64,000 bases of DNA from Polytrichum commune (GCA_950295325.1 OX485803.1:24180001-24244000); one strand, 5' to 3'; counted from the first letter of the stretch, positions 34,710 through 48,990 are shown. Translations and numbers: made by a program. Notes: generated by a model from the letters alone, not told the origin.

Positions 34710-36510
34710 TTTGAACTTCTTCCAATGTAGATAAATTTCTTTAAAGGTTATTTCCCTTCAAGTTTGCACACAAGTCATGCTATGCCTCCACTTGGTTATT
34801 CATTTTTTTGGGAACCATTAACATATGCTTCGTGTCCACAACACCCTTAATTTTAGGTGTTCACAATAAGTCACAATCCGAAATGAGTGCATCTACCTTA
34901 ATACAACAAAAACAAGAAGCAACTTCAAACACCAAATTCCTGGACTTTGTTTGCTCCCATTCTTTTCAAGGATAACTTTATTGTGTCAAGCTCATCTAAC
35001 AAGTTTCAGGTACTATTGGGGTGAGTCCTTGTGAAATATCCTAGGGGTTCGGCCATTGAAACATCTCATTCTTTGATTTTGCCATAGATTTAGAAGAGTC
35101 TAGAATGATAACCAAAAATGTGTTTAGGTTGGGCTGCTGTTTATAGTGATACGAGCACCGATCGGTCCTTTAAAAAATTAATTATGTCTTGATGGGGATC
35201 CCTATGAGTATTGTCGGGTCGCGTATGGTTTGATATGAAACTCTTACAAAAACATTTTGACCACACATCATACCCACCTTGTCGAGGCTCACCTGGAAAT
35301 ATTATTTTGGCACTTCCAAACGACTCTTTCTGGGAATGTATTATAATGTAGTAGGAGAAATAATACATCAGATGTTCAATACAACTACTGATAAGCTGCA
35401 TTTAATCCCAAGAACGTGTCCAAAACGGGCAGTAAAATGGAAAGATGCTTTCATTATTCTAAGTTTAAAACTACGGCTCTTGAACGAATCATGTCCAAAG
35501 TCCTAACACGGTACTACACATATATGCACTACTGTATGTTTGTTGATGAATTTGATCCACTCATGAAGAGCAATGAGTTAGCTGCTAAAGCCTCTCCCTC
35601 TTTCGTGCCCCTAAAGGGTTGATGTGGATATGATATCGCACCAACCATAAGTTTTGTGATGATGCACCTGTCTAGTTGGTCAGCATAATCTTTGTAATTT
35701 CACATATCTTATCTGCAGAAGCAAGGCTAGTTGAATAGGAAGTGCGAAACCTAGCGAGCTGGTGAACGTTTGAAGGTTGAAAATAAACCAGTTAACTTTT
35801 TGTCTTTGTCTTTGTGGCGCTTGTTCTCATCATCTACATCTTGATTTACCTGAGAAAATATAAGAAAATGTATCAAAACAAGAACCAACTGTTAAAATCA
35901 TCTTACTAGTTTCTACATGACCGTTTTCAAAATGTAACTTAGACCATAAGTGGAAAGTGATAGAAATCTAGTGACCAGAATTGATTCCCAATTGATTTCC
36001 AGACTTTTCACGTTATGCAGAGCTATGCAATGGGGTTGACGTCCATCCATTGGAGACTTATCCATAAGGTCTCCGAGTTAAATTCCAGGTGAGTTGGCTA
36101 AAAGGTGAGTTTGAGAGCTTATGTATAGTGTCACCCAAGTTTTCTTGGAGTTTATATTAACATTCTAAACGAGTGGGGCTAGGCTATACAAAAACTGGCT
36201 TTCTGGCTTGTCATACTAGGATCGGTGGGCCAAGCTAACCTTGGATAGGCCAAGCCGGGATTTAGGGTGGTCGGTCCCATGGGTCAAACCCTACAGTAGA
36301 TCCTAAAGTTCTTTAAAAAAAAATTCAGATGTCACAGGAGTTTCACCCATGTTTCAAAATCAGGCTATCACACATGACATTATTATCATGAACTCTTCAT
36401 AGTACAGTCCCTCCCAAATAAGCACCAAACCAAACTCCTAGTCCAGTCCATATTTGAAAGACATTGTGTGTAACTCTTTTGATTATACATAACTAAGATG
36501 TGTCTGCCTT
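34710..36510. other. Spacer downstream of the kinase gene
   Basis: No gene is recognised. The stretch next to 36,517 probably contains the kinase 3' UTR. Open frames at 35,141-35,622 on both strands lack recognisable motifs. Confidence 0.4.
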
Positions 36511-36516
36511 TTCGCT

Positions 36517-39500
36517 TCAAAAGTTGGATTTGCTTAGTTTCCATACCTCTTTCAAGATCTCCTGAAGCACTGTAGTAATCTCGGAGAAATCAGGGCGCTC
36601 TGATGGATCTGCTTTCCAGCACCTCAGAAGCAGCTCGGCAAGTTTTGGGTTGATATTCTTAGGTATTGTGGGCCGTAAACCCTGAACAGCCAGAACATCA
36701 AAGAAACTTATCAACAATAGAATTCTTCTCTAGTGTGGGCCTTATTATTTTGAACAAATATATTATTGAGCCAATCATCTTCTGTCCATATATTTAGAAG
36801 CTAATCATTCTTTGACAACTACACTAAATATTGTATTTAGTCACTTACTATTTGGAACTACTATTAACAATGCTATAACTATGAACTGTATATCCTTTTT
36901 TTTTTTACCAGCAAAGGCCAAATTGGTTGCTTGGGCATTATAGAACATTAACATCTTTACTTGGTAAAACAATTCATAGATAGTAAGATGATATAGCATT
37001 GTGCAACACCAAATAGTAAGTGTCACTAAATACAATATTTAGTGTAGTTTCAGACCCCAAAGCTTGGGAAAAACATACCTCATCCACATCATTTAAAGTA
37101 CCCAAACTAAAGAGAATATATAGGGTACCGTCAAACCTATTTTTAGATCTTCCAATCCTCTGGAATGTGCATTTCTTGTGGCAGCGAAAAATATTGCAGG
37201 CAAGCAAGAAGTAAAGAAAATCTATAACACATCGAACATGTTGTTAGAAGCCCCCATATGGATAGTTTCAGTAGCATACCTTTTGAACAACTCCCACTGC
37301 AGCTTGAAGGGGAGTGAGATCTGCATATGGAACCTGTGCATGACACACACAGAAGTTACAATCTGAAATGTAGACATGCAAGTTGCCATTGACCCTTAAA
37401 GGACAGGGGTATGCATATACATTATACATGACAATTTGCACGAATCCCCCACAAATCTTGACATGATATTTTATCTGGTCTAGAATATAAAATCCTTATT
37501 TTCAAAAAGGAATCGAAAATAAAGTCATATGTGACAATGGTGATTAGATATACATGACATGTATTTGAGTAATTTATACAGCCTTAAATCTCCTTATAAT
37601 TCAAGTTGCATATATCTATGCTCCAATTGGAATAGCACATATGATAAATGGGATAATGTCAGATAGGGTCACTTTTGACACTTTTAGCTAAAAACATCAA
37701 GAAGCAACCTTAAACCCCTCCGAATGACAAGTTCAGGCTCAAAATGGCTGAGAGGGAATTTGTCACATATGAGCATAGCTCTCATTCATCCAACATAAAA
37801 ACTGGACCCCTATAATATGTTTGTGGATTCTTCTCAAAAGATGTTAACTAGACTAGATTGGGTTCTTTGAAGCTAGTTCTGGTGTTAAATCAACTTGAAT
37901 TTTTTTAATCCAGACTGCATGCTATTTCAGGGGCTTTCTATCGGATAATTGAGGTACTCTTGTATGTGATAATTTCTACTTGCCCCCAAAAATGGGCCTC
38001 TTGAACTTTTAAGGGAATAACCTAAAACATAACATCAGGATAATTTGTTGGTCCTTCAGAATGCTACAATAGGTCTGCAACCCGGATCCTAATTTTCATA
38101 CTCATGGACAAATGACCAGAGAATGTCTATAAAAGATTTGCAAGTCTAGACCGATTTGTGGTCCTGTAAAATTATCAATTATTCAGAAGTAAAAACAAAA
38201 CAGCAGTGGTGACTGACTACCTGTCCAGATAGAAGCTCCCAAAGCACTATACCAAAGCTGAAAACATCTGCCTTGCAGTCATAGGGTTTGTGCTCAATAA
38301 CCTGCACCACTTCATGACCTGCCATGTAAGTCCGCCACTTCTAGCATCTAAGCAGAAATATTAAATTACTACACATCACAACACCCACTAAGTCATAGTG
38401 ACTACATTAAACATCTGATTTAGTGTGGCCCACACTATTCATTGTCATCCCACTTAATTGTCTTGCAATCACTGGGGCAATAGAGAGGGGTTCATATGAC
38501 ACTTGGTGTTACACGACAAGGTTATGCAGACCACTCATTAACATGGCAGACCAATTTTAACACCACACCAAATAAGATGTTTTAGTGTATTGATAAAAGC
38601 CACCCCTCAAGGAGTTGGCATGTGCTCAGAAGTAATATTTGTTGGTTTTGTTTTCAATAACACTAAGGTTACTGAAAATTGATTCTCTTGATGATCAGTG
38701 TTTCTTTCAAAGTTTTTTTTGGGGCAAGGCCACATGCTCATTCCAATCCAAATCCTTAATGCCCACCAATTATTAAGAGACCAACCAACAATAGCTACAT
38801 TGAGAACAAAGAGATAAAAATATGTACCTCGGGAGCCATCCAACGGTAAGTACCAGTCTCTGCTGTCATGATTCCTGATTGCGCTTGCACTCTTGCAACA
38901 CCAAAATCAGCAACCTTCACCACCTGACCTCCCAATGCGATGAAATTGTCATTATTGAGAAAATTAGGAATCGACAAACGTTAGGTCAAAGACTGAAAAA
39001 TTTGAGGTCATGTTTGCTCTCTGCTATCTTGTAGGTGCAGACAAGTAAGAGAGATAACTCCAATGTTGCCACCGGCGTGATTTATGGTGTTGCTTCATCT
39101 TCAAGTTAGCCTAATTCTATCTGTAATTCCAAAATATCACAAGCACCAGAGGGATCTAGTAGACTACTGCATCAGTTCAAAGATGAACACCTTGAACGGG
39201 TGTAGACAAGTTGGCCCACACCCGAACTCTCCCAATGGCAAACCCCTAGGTCCCACATGATTGGCTAACAATACCCGGTTCACCCAAATACTCCCACTAT
39301 GATTGGGTGGCCCATAGTGGTATGGTTTACCAAAAAGCTAGGAAGGTCACCCATCTGAGAATTATTCTGACCTTAGGCAACTTAATCTTGGTTTAACCCC
39401 TAAACAATTGACCCCACTTAATGAGACACCTCAAGATTATAACATTTGAATGGGCGGTGGTCAGGACGCCGTAAGCATGAAAGAAATGGTTGAAAGTGGT

Positions 39501-42500
39501 TTTACAAACATTTAGGGGTTAAGGCCTTGGGTTTAAGCCATCCTTGCAGGTAAGGTAATAAAAGATTCAAGCTTAGTTACAGGTTTGTTACCTCGTTCTC
39601 ATCCATGAGCAGGTTGGCTGCCTTGAGGTCACGGTGAATGATCTTATTTTGGTGCAGGTAGTCCATACCTTTGGAAATATCAACGGCTACTCGCAGTAAC
39701 ATTGGCATTTTCAAGACTGCTTTTTGCTTGTGCAAGTAGTCATACACACTTCCCCCGGACATGTACTCTGTCAGAAAATAAAATTAATTAACCCACTTAG
39801 ACACAAGTACCTTGAGATGACCTTAATATGCACTGGCATCCAAACATAAATTTTAGTGCTTTTTACTCGTCAATACTTAAGGAGGCACATACAATGATAA
39901 ACTCCATGGAATGTGAGGTTCAAACCAGTGTTGATCTGGTATAATAATCACAACATCAATAATGGTATCAAAGATCCTACCTGTGGGTATCAAAGATCTT
40001 ACCCGTGAGTATCAAAATTTTAATACCAGTCAGAAAATTTATATTTGATGGGTATGTCAAGGTGAGAGAATCCTTGTATACCTAATTTCTTATTTGGGTC
40101 AATACCATTCTAAACCATATTAATACTAGGGCGGTTTTGCCTAGGTATGAAGGTTCTTACATGATACGTAGACAAATGGTATGAACACAAAAGTACCGTC
40201 AAATACCCATACCTTACTGGTGTCAAAAACTGTGAAATCCTCTTTATAGACACCCAAATGGTAGAAAAAAAGACCCACACTGGTTCAAACACGGAGAAAT
40301 AGGTCGATAAAAACTAATTATGTACCTGTAACGATGCACAAATTGGGAGGCTTGGTGCAAGCCCCAATGAACTGTACAATATTCTTGTGTCTGACTTTTC
40401 TGTTGAACAATATAAGCACTCACTGTCAGTTGATGCAAATTTCATAAATAAACATAACACCAACGATGTATTCTGTCTATTTTCCAATGCTAATCTGTCC
40501 ATAGTTTTCTTTCACAGGAAATACTTAGTCAAGCCATAAAGCCAAAATCATGTAATACACATACCGCATGATGAATACTTCTTGTTGAAACTCACGTTTC
40601 AAGTTATCATTCAACCTCTCGGGTTTCAGTACCTTGATGGCTACATCTTGTCCACAATAAGTCCCTCGATACCTGTAGGCAGATCCACAAACATCAGCTT
40701 CATATAGACCAAGTAAGTAGCATACAAAAGACATAGCCCAAAAGTACCACATGTGACTGGTTAGAACCTCTTATAAGATGGCGTAAAAAATGAATTAGGC
40801 AGAGACGTGCCCAATCAGACTTAAATTTACATTATGACCCAGATGATTCAAACAATAACCTCATTAACATTTTTCCCTTTTATCAGATAATCAGATAATT
40901 TCACTCACAAGTCTCCAAATGAGCCATTCGCCACCTTCTGCACGAATTTCAACTGGCTGCTATCAATTTCCCAGTCATCTGTACCTGTTGATGACAGGAC
41001 CAGTTCCAATGCATCTCCATTGGGAGTTTGCAGTACAGGTTCCGGAAGTAACAGAGCGTCAGGAGCTGGAGGGAATTTTGTCCATGCTCCTTTCTGCAGG
41101 TCAGATCAGTCAGAAAATGCTTCTTTGACAGCTACATAGCAAAATAAACTCAGGCTCCCTTTACACCAGAGCTCGAGTTGAGAGCTCGAACTTGCAATTT
41201 TTGGGATTTTGATACTTGAAATTCACAAGTAATCATCCAAAGCTCAAACTCATGAGAGCTTGAGCAATCTTCAAGATCTAAATAGTGTAAGCAAGTGTAA
41301 AGTGGCCATGCTCAAAGTGAGTTATCAAGGAAGAAAGGATACTAAAGAAAGGAGCATTCATGGCAACCCAAAGAATGCTTGAAAGCCCATTGGCTGGGGG
41401 CCACCGAAATACAAACTCGAGCTCTTGACATTCCAAAGCTACTAACTTGGAGCTCACCCAACCCAAAGCACAAGGTAAAGACCTCCAGCTATAGGAAATT
41501 TAGCAATGCTACTAAAAAACGTTTTTGACTTGAACTCAATGAGATATGGGGGTATACCTCCATTGCAGCCAGAGCTTCGTTTAGTGCCTGAGTCAAATCA
41601 TGAGTAGCCTACGTGAACCAAACAAAACAAAAATTAAGCAATTCCATATAAATTTACGACATGCTGGAAAATAATGCCCCACATTGTACACTTGAACTCA
41701 AATTTAGATATGCTTTTGGTTAAGATTATCAACACATCAGTTTTGAAGTTATTTGATGTTTCTCGTGCTCAACCTTTAGAACTTGTGGCTACCACAATAC
41801 ACTCTTGAAGTTTATTAAATTTTGGAAATCAGACTGTTACAGAAACTTAGGATATTTGACAGGATGCTAATTGGGATTCGCACTAGTATGACTAATTCTT
41901 GCCCGCCTTCCTTATCCCTACTAACCCTCCAAACAATTCTTAAGTGCTATCACTTACGCAGTTAGAAAAAGTTTTTAAATTTGCATGCACACTCAAAACC
42001 TGCGTAAACTAAACCCTGTCTGGATTCATCATGCAGTCTGTGTGCACACAAGATTCAGAAAATTAACATGACTGTACGTTCAGGTCTGGTTGGACACGTC
42101 TCTGCCTGAATTCAATTCCACATCATAGTTTGAAAGGTTTCAACCAATCACATGATGATATGTAGTACTTTTGGTAAGAACTAATTGATTTACATCCAGT
42201 TTGACCTGCACATAGGGCAACCGCAAACACCACAATTCCCACCAGAACAAAAGAGGAATGATCAACCACACTTCCAATTTTTACCTCTGAATGCCAGCCA
42301 TCGACCACAAAGACATCAAGTGAGTAGCCATCCGTGGTCGAAAAGACATGTGCCTCCCGTATGTTGAGCCCAACATCTGCAAGCAACGCGGACATCTGTA
42401 CCAACCAAATGAGAATCACTTCCATGTATTCATAATTTCCGAGTTTGAAGTACTTGTCCACAATACAGGTAGCCTTTAACTCAATAGGGTAATGCAGACT

Positions 42501-45474
42501 TCTTGTCCAACATGTGGTCTTTTATAGGTCTACCAAAGTATGTAGCGCATCAATTGAAAACTTTTAGATCAAGAATGTATTGGAGTATAATTCTGGAAGT
42601 GGGCCTTGCCTCAAAATCATTGTATGTACAATTTCTAGCACATATTGCTTCTCAATATCCTTGTTATCCATCCTCATATAAATCACGTTTTATGTATACA
42701 ATTTTTACTTGTACATTAACCTTGAAACACACTTTGATTGCTCACCTGGCTAAGAAGCTTGGGCTTATCTATAGTTGAAAAAGTGATTTCGTGCATTGGC
42801 AAGTGTGCCTGACATGTCGAACTGCCACAATACAATATTGATGTTAGTAATTGCATGCAAAATCTGTAGATCGTCAAGCAGTAGAACTTCCAAAATTCAC
42901 GAAAATCTGCATTCCTCCAACCACCACCTACACATCTTTTGTCTACCACCAGATTAAAAAAACAATGTACACAACTCAATTGTTTAAACTCTACTACATT
43001 CTTTTGCAAGAATGTGCATAATAGCAACAACGTGGTTCTAAAAGATGCATGAAACTGAAACAAAACACACAGTGACACAGTTTGTTGGGCAAAAAAGTGC
43101 ACAAAATTTCTTCCACCTCTGAGAGTGATGGCTATCATCATTATCATGTTCAACACCTCCTTTGTTGTTATTGAAATCCATAGCTAATGCCTCCAAATTT
43201 GGTGATGACCCAAAAGCCGGGGGCGCCAATCTGGCGTTTCAAAAATAGATAGAAGTGATGAGCAAAAACCAGACAAGGAAAAAGCTGTGGAAGAAGGTTT
43301 TTGAACTGCACTGAGAGCTACGATTAAGAAAGAAAGAAATCAAGAAAATTTGGGATTTAGATGTTTGTTTTACTTTGGCTTCGAAAAAGGGTTGAGGCCA
43401 TCCACTTCGTCTACAAGCCCTGGGTCCTCTTGCGTGTCAATTGGAAGAACCTGCCAGGCCACATTGGATGATGAGAAATTTAGTGACTACAAGAACAAAA
43501 AGATCTGCAATATGTATTTTTTCTATACAAGCTGAAACATTGACCTCCTGCTGAGAGGAAGTGATGGGCTTCTTTCTTACCTGAACTGCACGAACATGAA
43601 AGGCCGGCATCTTTTCTGGGATTTTGGCTTCTTCCAAAAGACGCTTGTGGGTAAGAACATCCTCCGCTCTGTCAATATGGACGTCTAATGCATACCTACA
43701 AAACCCAACCAGACAACATCCATAACTAACAAACAGAAAGCACCCCGGTGTAAATCAACCCCTTAAAAACAAAGACAGAACATACAGTAAGTAAATGACA
43801 TAAGCATGTACTCATCTAAGTTCTGGGTGGTGGTGAATTACAAGCAAACCCTGAGAACCTACTTCGAAGTCATGGCTTACTCTCGAAGCCACAATTTTAA
43901 TCTCAGGTTTAAACCCATAAAACATTTATGGCACTTCTACAAGGCAGGCGGCCCGCAAAGTTCCTGCCATCATGATTGCTACTAAAATGAGAGCTGCTTT
44001 GGGTTAAGTTTGAGTGTAATTTTTCTAAGAAAGGTCAATTTGGTGTTTCGAAAATCCCAGTTCCAACAAAGATGAGGACAGCAAGGGTAGGGTCGGGTCA
44101 GGTCAGGTCACTGCCAATTGTCACCAAAATTCTGCTTCGATAGGTAAGTTGGAGCAGCACTTGTGTGCTGTCTAAGATTAAAGGTACCATTTTTCTGGTG
44201 ACCTGGAGTAAGCAAGTATTCCCCAAAAATCCAATTTTGTTGCCTAGTGCCCCAAAATATCCAATTCACCCTACTGTTCACCCAATTTCCCACTTTTGAA
44301 GTAATATAGTAGTAAGTAGTACTGATAGTACCCGTCAAACTAAGTAGAGAGAGGTTGCAGTAACATCAATTGTAACATGAAAGAATCATAATAGTACCGG
44401 AAAAACAAAATCACCTCCATCAATTTCCCTCTCAGTTGCCTCTTTAAAGCGGCTTTTGATTTACTACCAATCTGCCAAAACCTTTCAAATTTCATCTCAA
44501 TTTTGTAAGTTGGACATATATATCCTAACAGAGGCCAAATTCTATCTGGGGGTTCAGATTCCGTCGGAGCTTGAAGCTGGTGTATCTGAAAGTCCAAAAT
44601 ATTCTATTTGAAGGTTGGACGAGTGACAGCCATTCGTAAAATTGCTACTTATATAAGTACAGCCCACCGGCTCCTTGTCGTTCTTCCTGGGCCATTTATT
44701 CCTCAGTTCGGTTCCCTTGACCGGGTGCATTGTACATACAATGCCAAAACCGTTCAGTATGACATAATTACTGCCCAGGTCAATTATAATGGCTCAGTAT
44801 AGTAGCAACTGATAGTTGATCTTCACAGCTTCGATTTGGAGGGATGTTCAACAACGACAGAGATCATCATCGCTAATTCACGCAATTCGCATCCTAATTT
44901 GATTTCTTCCGTCAATCCAGAACAGTGTTATGATAGGCCAGTTATCCAGAAACATCCCAACAACCACAAAACAGGCTTCCAATGGCCCCAGGTGAGTGAG
45001 TTGAAGGTGAAGAAGAGTAGCAACTCAAAGTTGTTCTTCACGGCTTTAATTTGATGTAGAGGGATGTTCATCACACTCTACTTCAAAAATATTGACTAAG
45101 ATCATCATCGACAATTCACGCAATTCGCAATGATCATAAACTCTTGGAATCCTAATTTAAGTATCCCTTGTCCTAAAGATGATTTTATTTCTTCAATCCA
45201 GTTGAACAGTGAGAATATTAAGCCAGTGATCCCAAAACATCCCAACAACCACACAAAAAGGGCTTCATCAAATGTGTGACATGACCAACCTCGTAGGAAG
45301 GCGGATGAAATGTGCTTGCAGATCCTGAGCAAAACCAGGCTGCTTAGCCGCTTCATTTCCAGTTTCCGCAAGCTGCCTTAATATGCTCCCACACACCTCC
45401 TTCTTCTTCTGCTTTCGCTGATTGCTCTGTTGCGTCATCTTGGTTTTCTCTTCACCGACCCCCATTAGTTCCAT
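36517..45474 (-). CDS. STY8/17/46-like ACT-domain protein kinase, 15 exons, 555 aa
   Basis: Exons (minus): 45,474-45,290; 43,695-43,581; 43,450-43,374; 43,230-43,117; 42,821-42,746; 42,395-42,285; 41,608-41,558; 41,093-40,909; 40,672-40,565; 40,399-40,326; 39,767-39,592; 38,923-38,828; 38,301-38,221; 37,333-37,280; 36,681-36,517. All borders are GT-AG, phases agree, total 1,668 nt. An ACT domain spans about residues 172-226 ([17 protein letters not shown], then [20 protein letters not shown]). The kinase domain is about 292-548: NGSFGDLYRG loop, Lys in VAIKVLK (318), HRDLKAAN (Asp about 412), ADFG (430), APE (454-456). Length and order match Arabidopsis STY8/STY17/STY46, cytosolic Ser/Thr/Tyr kinases reported to phosphorylate chloroplast transit peptides. 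The ATG follows an in-frame stop at 45,505-45,507. Introns carry several MITEs but no exon is damaged, so it is probably functional. Confidence 0.95.
36822..37044. mobile_element. MITE, CACTAAAT-palindrome family, in kinase intron 14
   Basis: Best-preserved copy. CACTAAATATTGTATTTAGT at 36,822 and its mirror ending TATTTAGTG at 37,044 extend inward into matching TACTATTTGG / CCAAATAGTA arms. TA lies on both sides. The copy is short (223 bp) and lies between the last two exons. Confidence 0.7.
37620..37740. repeat. Dispersed repeat copy in kinase intron
   Basis: GACACTTTTAGCTAAAAACA and nearby words match, in inverse orientation, the two tandem copies inside intron 2 of the gene at 59,648-62,483. 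Confidence 0.6.
38405..38587. mobile_element. MITE, CACTAAAT-palindrome family, in kinase intron 12
   Basis: Begins CATTAAACATCTGATTTAGTG and ends AAGATGTTTTAGTG, preceded by CTA and followed by TAT. Diverged copy, 183 bp, between the DFG and APE-side exons. Confidence 0.5.
41153..41475. mobile_element. Truncated CTTTACAC-type MITE in kinase intron 7
   Basis: Starts CTCCCTTTACACCAGAGCTC and aligns with the complete copy at 50,896-51,426 (shared GTGTAAAGTGGCCATGCTCA and AAGAATGCTTGAAAGCCCAT) over about 320 bases. The right terminal repeat is missing. Confidence 0.65.
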
Positions 45475-46330
45475 CAAGGATGTAAGGAAATATAAAATGA
45501 TGCTTCAAATGCCAATGGCAGTTCCTCCTACCCCTTCTTTTAAACCCAACTTGCTCCCCCAACTCACAATCATCCGGTGAAGGAAGCAACTGCAGCATCT
45601 GGATTAAGCTTCCCTGGGATGATGCCCAGTGGAGCGATCTTGCAGATCTTGCAAAACGATCAATGACGTTACCGAACACGAAAACAACACCCACTAACCC
45701 AACAGATGTAGGTATGGCCTAAGAAACCCAACCGTTTGCACTCAGGCTCACTCAAACTTTCCTGAGCACTCGGAATTCTGTCAGTGAGGAATGATGCTGC
45801 CTGCAGCTCAGAATACTAAGCGCACAGACAGACACAAGATCGGAGAGGTCGGCGTGCATGCCCGCGGAGGAGAAAGAATCGCACATCATCATGAGTGACA
45901 GTCTCGCCGAATGCATCAAAAAACCATCCTCACATCTTCATGAGTGGCTCCGGTAAAAAAACAATTTAGCTCCATCATAGTATCAGCATAACCCAACTCA
46001 GCTACTTTAAACCTCCTGCATTCCACAAGAGATGACATCATGGAGTCATTGGAGTGTCCTTAACTTCAACCTTCATCAGCATATACGAAGGGGTCGGCAA
46101 ATATACTAAGAGGTCAAAAAGTCCAAAAACCAGGGGGGAAAAGAGTTGTAAGGCCTGTAATCATCATCATCATCATCACACATCATGCCTCGAAATAATC
46201 ATCAGAAGCACTCAATTCACACAAAAAAACCCCAAAAAACTGATGTTGATTAATGACCCAATTGGATTCAATTCAAGCGAGTTAAGTTAGGCTAAGTTAA
46301 GTTATGACTTAATGCAAGCGTGGCAATTGA
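45475..46330 (-). promoter_or_regulatory. 5' flank of the kinase gene
   Basis: Upstream of the start codon. It contains the likely 5' UTR and promoter. No clear TATA box or conserved operator can be called by eye. A short (ATC)n run lies near 46,162-46,177. Confidence 0.35.
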
Positions 46331-46334
46331 TGAG

Positions 46335-47290
46335 GAACTTAGGGAGAGAGGTTAGAACTTAGGGATCAAGTTTGTGGAGGGGAGAATTATCCCATTTTCA
46401 ATGTTATCTGGGCCGACAGGTGACAGTCTCCCTAACTTAGTTCCCTTGCCTTCAAGCCTTGCGTCTAATTTTTGTCTTCTTATCCGTTTATCTGGCATTA
46501 AGTCCTCCTTGACTCTTGGAGCCCCCAAAGGCCAACATATCAATAAAAGCAGCTCAGGGAATCGAGTCGCGACTTCTAAGTTACTGCAGCCTGTGGCAGC
46601 ACCAGTGGCAACTAAGAACATCATTACTATTTGTTAAGTGTCAAAAAATAACATGGCAACATACACAGTTGAAAGATTTTTCAACCTGCGACCGTCGCAA
46701 GTACTTTTTGTACTACAATTGTCACGTTGTCCTGCGAGCATTTCCATTTGGCCGGGGAATGTTCCATGTCGTGCCAATAGGGTTCAAGTAAGCAGTTCTT
46801 AGTCGCATGGGTTGGGTTGAGTTATGTTCGCTTGCAGAATCATCTTGAATGATCATCGATGTGCAATTGTTTTTTTTATCCATGTGTTTTTGATTTGCCA
46901 GCGGCAGAACTTTAACCTAGAAGTGAAAAAACTCTGGACATGATGGTGATATGAATGAAGCATGCCTTGCCTGCCGTGCTAATGACATCTGTCAGGGTCT
47001 ACGGTTCTCCTCCCAGCTTTGTGACTATTTGGTGGTCTGGGGTTTTGATTTGTGGCCTACAAGTGTTGGCACACTGTTTCGAAATTTGGAAGTTCCGCAA
47101 AAGCATGCAGAAACCACGAAGAACAAAGATACTGTCAGTTGTGATAAGACAATCTGGAACAATTTGGGAACAGAGGAGCAGCCTACTGCGATGGAACCTT
47201 TTCAAGTTTTTCGACTGCGAGGGTTAGGATATGTTATGTTAATGTTATGTTGAGACAATCAGAATGAATTGCACTATTGTACTCCACATC
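46335..47290. other. No firm gene
   Basis: Frames are open on both strands at 46,352-46,640 with no recognised motif. Composition is less AT-rich than the surroundings. Not called as a gene. Confidence 0.35.
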
Positions 47291-47294
47291 ACAT

Positions 47295-48990
47295 CACATC
47301 GCAAGACAAGACAAGACACACTTCGCAAAACAATGCAAAATCATCACCACCGAAGTTGGAGGATTAGGGTTAACCCTGCACAGTAGACACTATTAGGTGT
47401 ACATACAAATATTCGTTCTCGCGGGGAAGAGAGATGCTGAGACAGATATGTGCCCCATGGGTTAAGCTTCTCAAGGTTTTGTAGGGGTTTTGCTGAGGCA
47501 ATGATAATGAAATGTGGAATCACCAGGTGGAGTGATGATAAGGTAGACGTGCCTGATCCCAACAACAACAATAATCTGGACACCTTAAGCTTATATCTGA
47601 GCGGGTATGTGGTCAGGTGCGGATCTAAGAACAGACACTGGAAAGACATGTGTTGGAAAGAGATTGGACTATGTGCTCAAAACACACTAACCATTCAAGG
47701 CTCAATAGCCAACATGATTAGGGAGACTTGTATGACCAATTATTGAGCACAAAAACCCTCCACTTTGTTGATGAATAAGATATTCATATGAGCTCTGAAA
47801 ATTGTGAGGCAAATGGTGACAGGCACAATGTGGATTTCTAATCATCTCACACTAATTTTGTGTTTCACATCCTACAAGAAGTGGGTGCAACGAGAAAAGT
47901 ATCAAAATAACGCACGTCTACCTTTCTCCACGTCACATTGCATCAGAAGACAGGACAAAACAAGATAAGGATACGTTTGCAGAACAATGCAAAACCCTCA
48001 CCACCGAAGTTGGGGAATTAGGGATTATAGAGGAGAGCATATAACCAATATATTATATGCTTGACAGTACTACATATAAATGAGGAATGAATCAGGGCTA
48101 CTACTATTGTTCAATTTGTGGTTGTGCTACAAAATACCATTAATGTTTGAATTTTGCATCCTCAAAAAACTATAAATTTAACCTAGAGTATATCATAGAG
48201 GCTAGTGGTAATTCCAATGCTATTACCTATTACCTAGTCGCATCGCCCAGTTGCCGGAAGCTACCATGTTGAACTGATGATTCAGGTGCAATGAAGAAGC
48301 CTAATTTCCAACAAAAAAATTGAATCAAATGGATACAAAAAATACCAACAGCAAGCAGTTGCATCGTATGTGATTCACAAGGGTCTTCATTCACAACTAT
48401 GTTATTGTTGGATGTAACAAATCAGTAGATTGCTGTGAGAGATTGCATCTTGAACCAATAGCACATGAAAACCTTTCTGGAATTTTTAACATTCTTCTAC
48501 TACTCCTTGATACTTTGTTCAAGTCCTCCCTGGTGAATTTTTCAAATTCCTAACAGTGACCAACCAAAAGCAATATGAGCACCTTCATTTTTTAGTATGT
48601 GGGCCGACAATTGAATCATTTTGTAGTAAGGTAGACACACCTAAATCCAACATAGCAATAATTAGGACACCTATAGTTGAGTGGTATGTGGTTAGGTATG
48701 AATCTAAGATCATACACCAAAAAGACATGTGTTAAAAAGAGATTGGACTTTGTGCTCAGAATACGCTAACCATTGTAGCCCCAATAATGAACATAATTGG
48801 GTGGATGGGGGGGGGCTATATGACCAATTAATGAGCATGAGAATCTTCACTTTGATAATGAATGAGATATTTGTATGAGCTCCAGAAATCATGAGGCAAA
48901 TGGCTAGACATGATTTGCGTTTCCTAATCATTTTACACTGATTGCATGTATCACATGCACCTGTGAGAAGTGGGTGCAAAGAGAGGTATC
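47295..48990. repeat. Segmental tandem duplication between kinase and sugar transferase
   Basis: The block 47,535-47,905 (GGAAAGAGATTGGACT, TATGACCAATTATTGAGCA, GAAGTGGGTGCAACGAG) recurs at 48,625-48,985. A second block, AACAATGCAAAAYCMTCACC with ACCGAAGTTGG, occurs at about 47,330 and about 47,980. The copies differ by perhaps a fifth of positions. One copy carries a run of nine G near 48,810. Confidence 0.75.

Noticed and set aside
46352-46640. Open frames on both strands (about 90 aa)
   Set aside because: Complementary frames without motif, splice context or homologous copy in the window. Probably chance openness in less AT-rich DNA.
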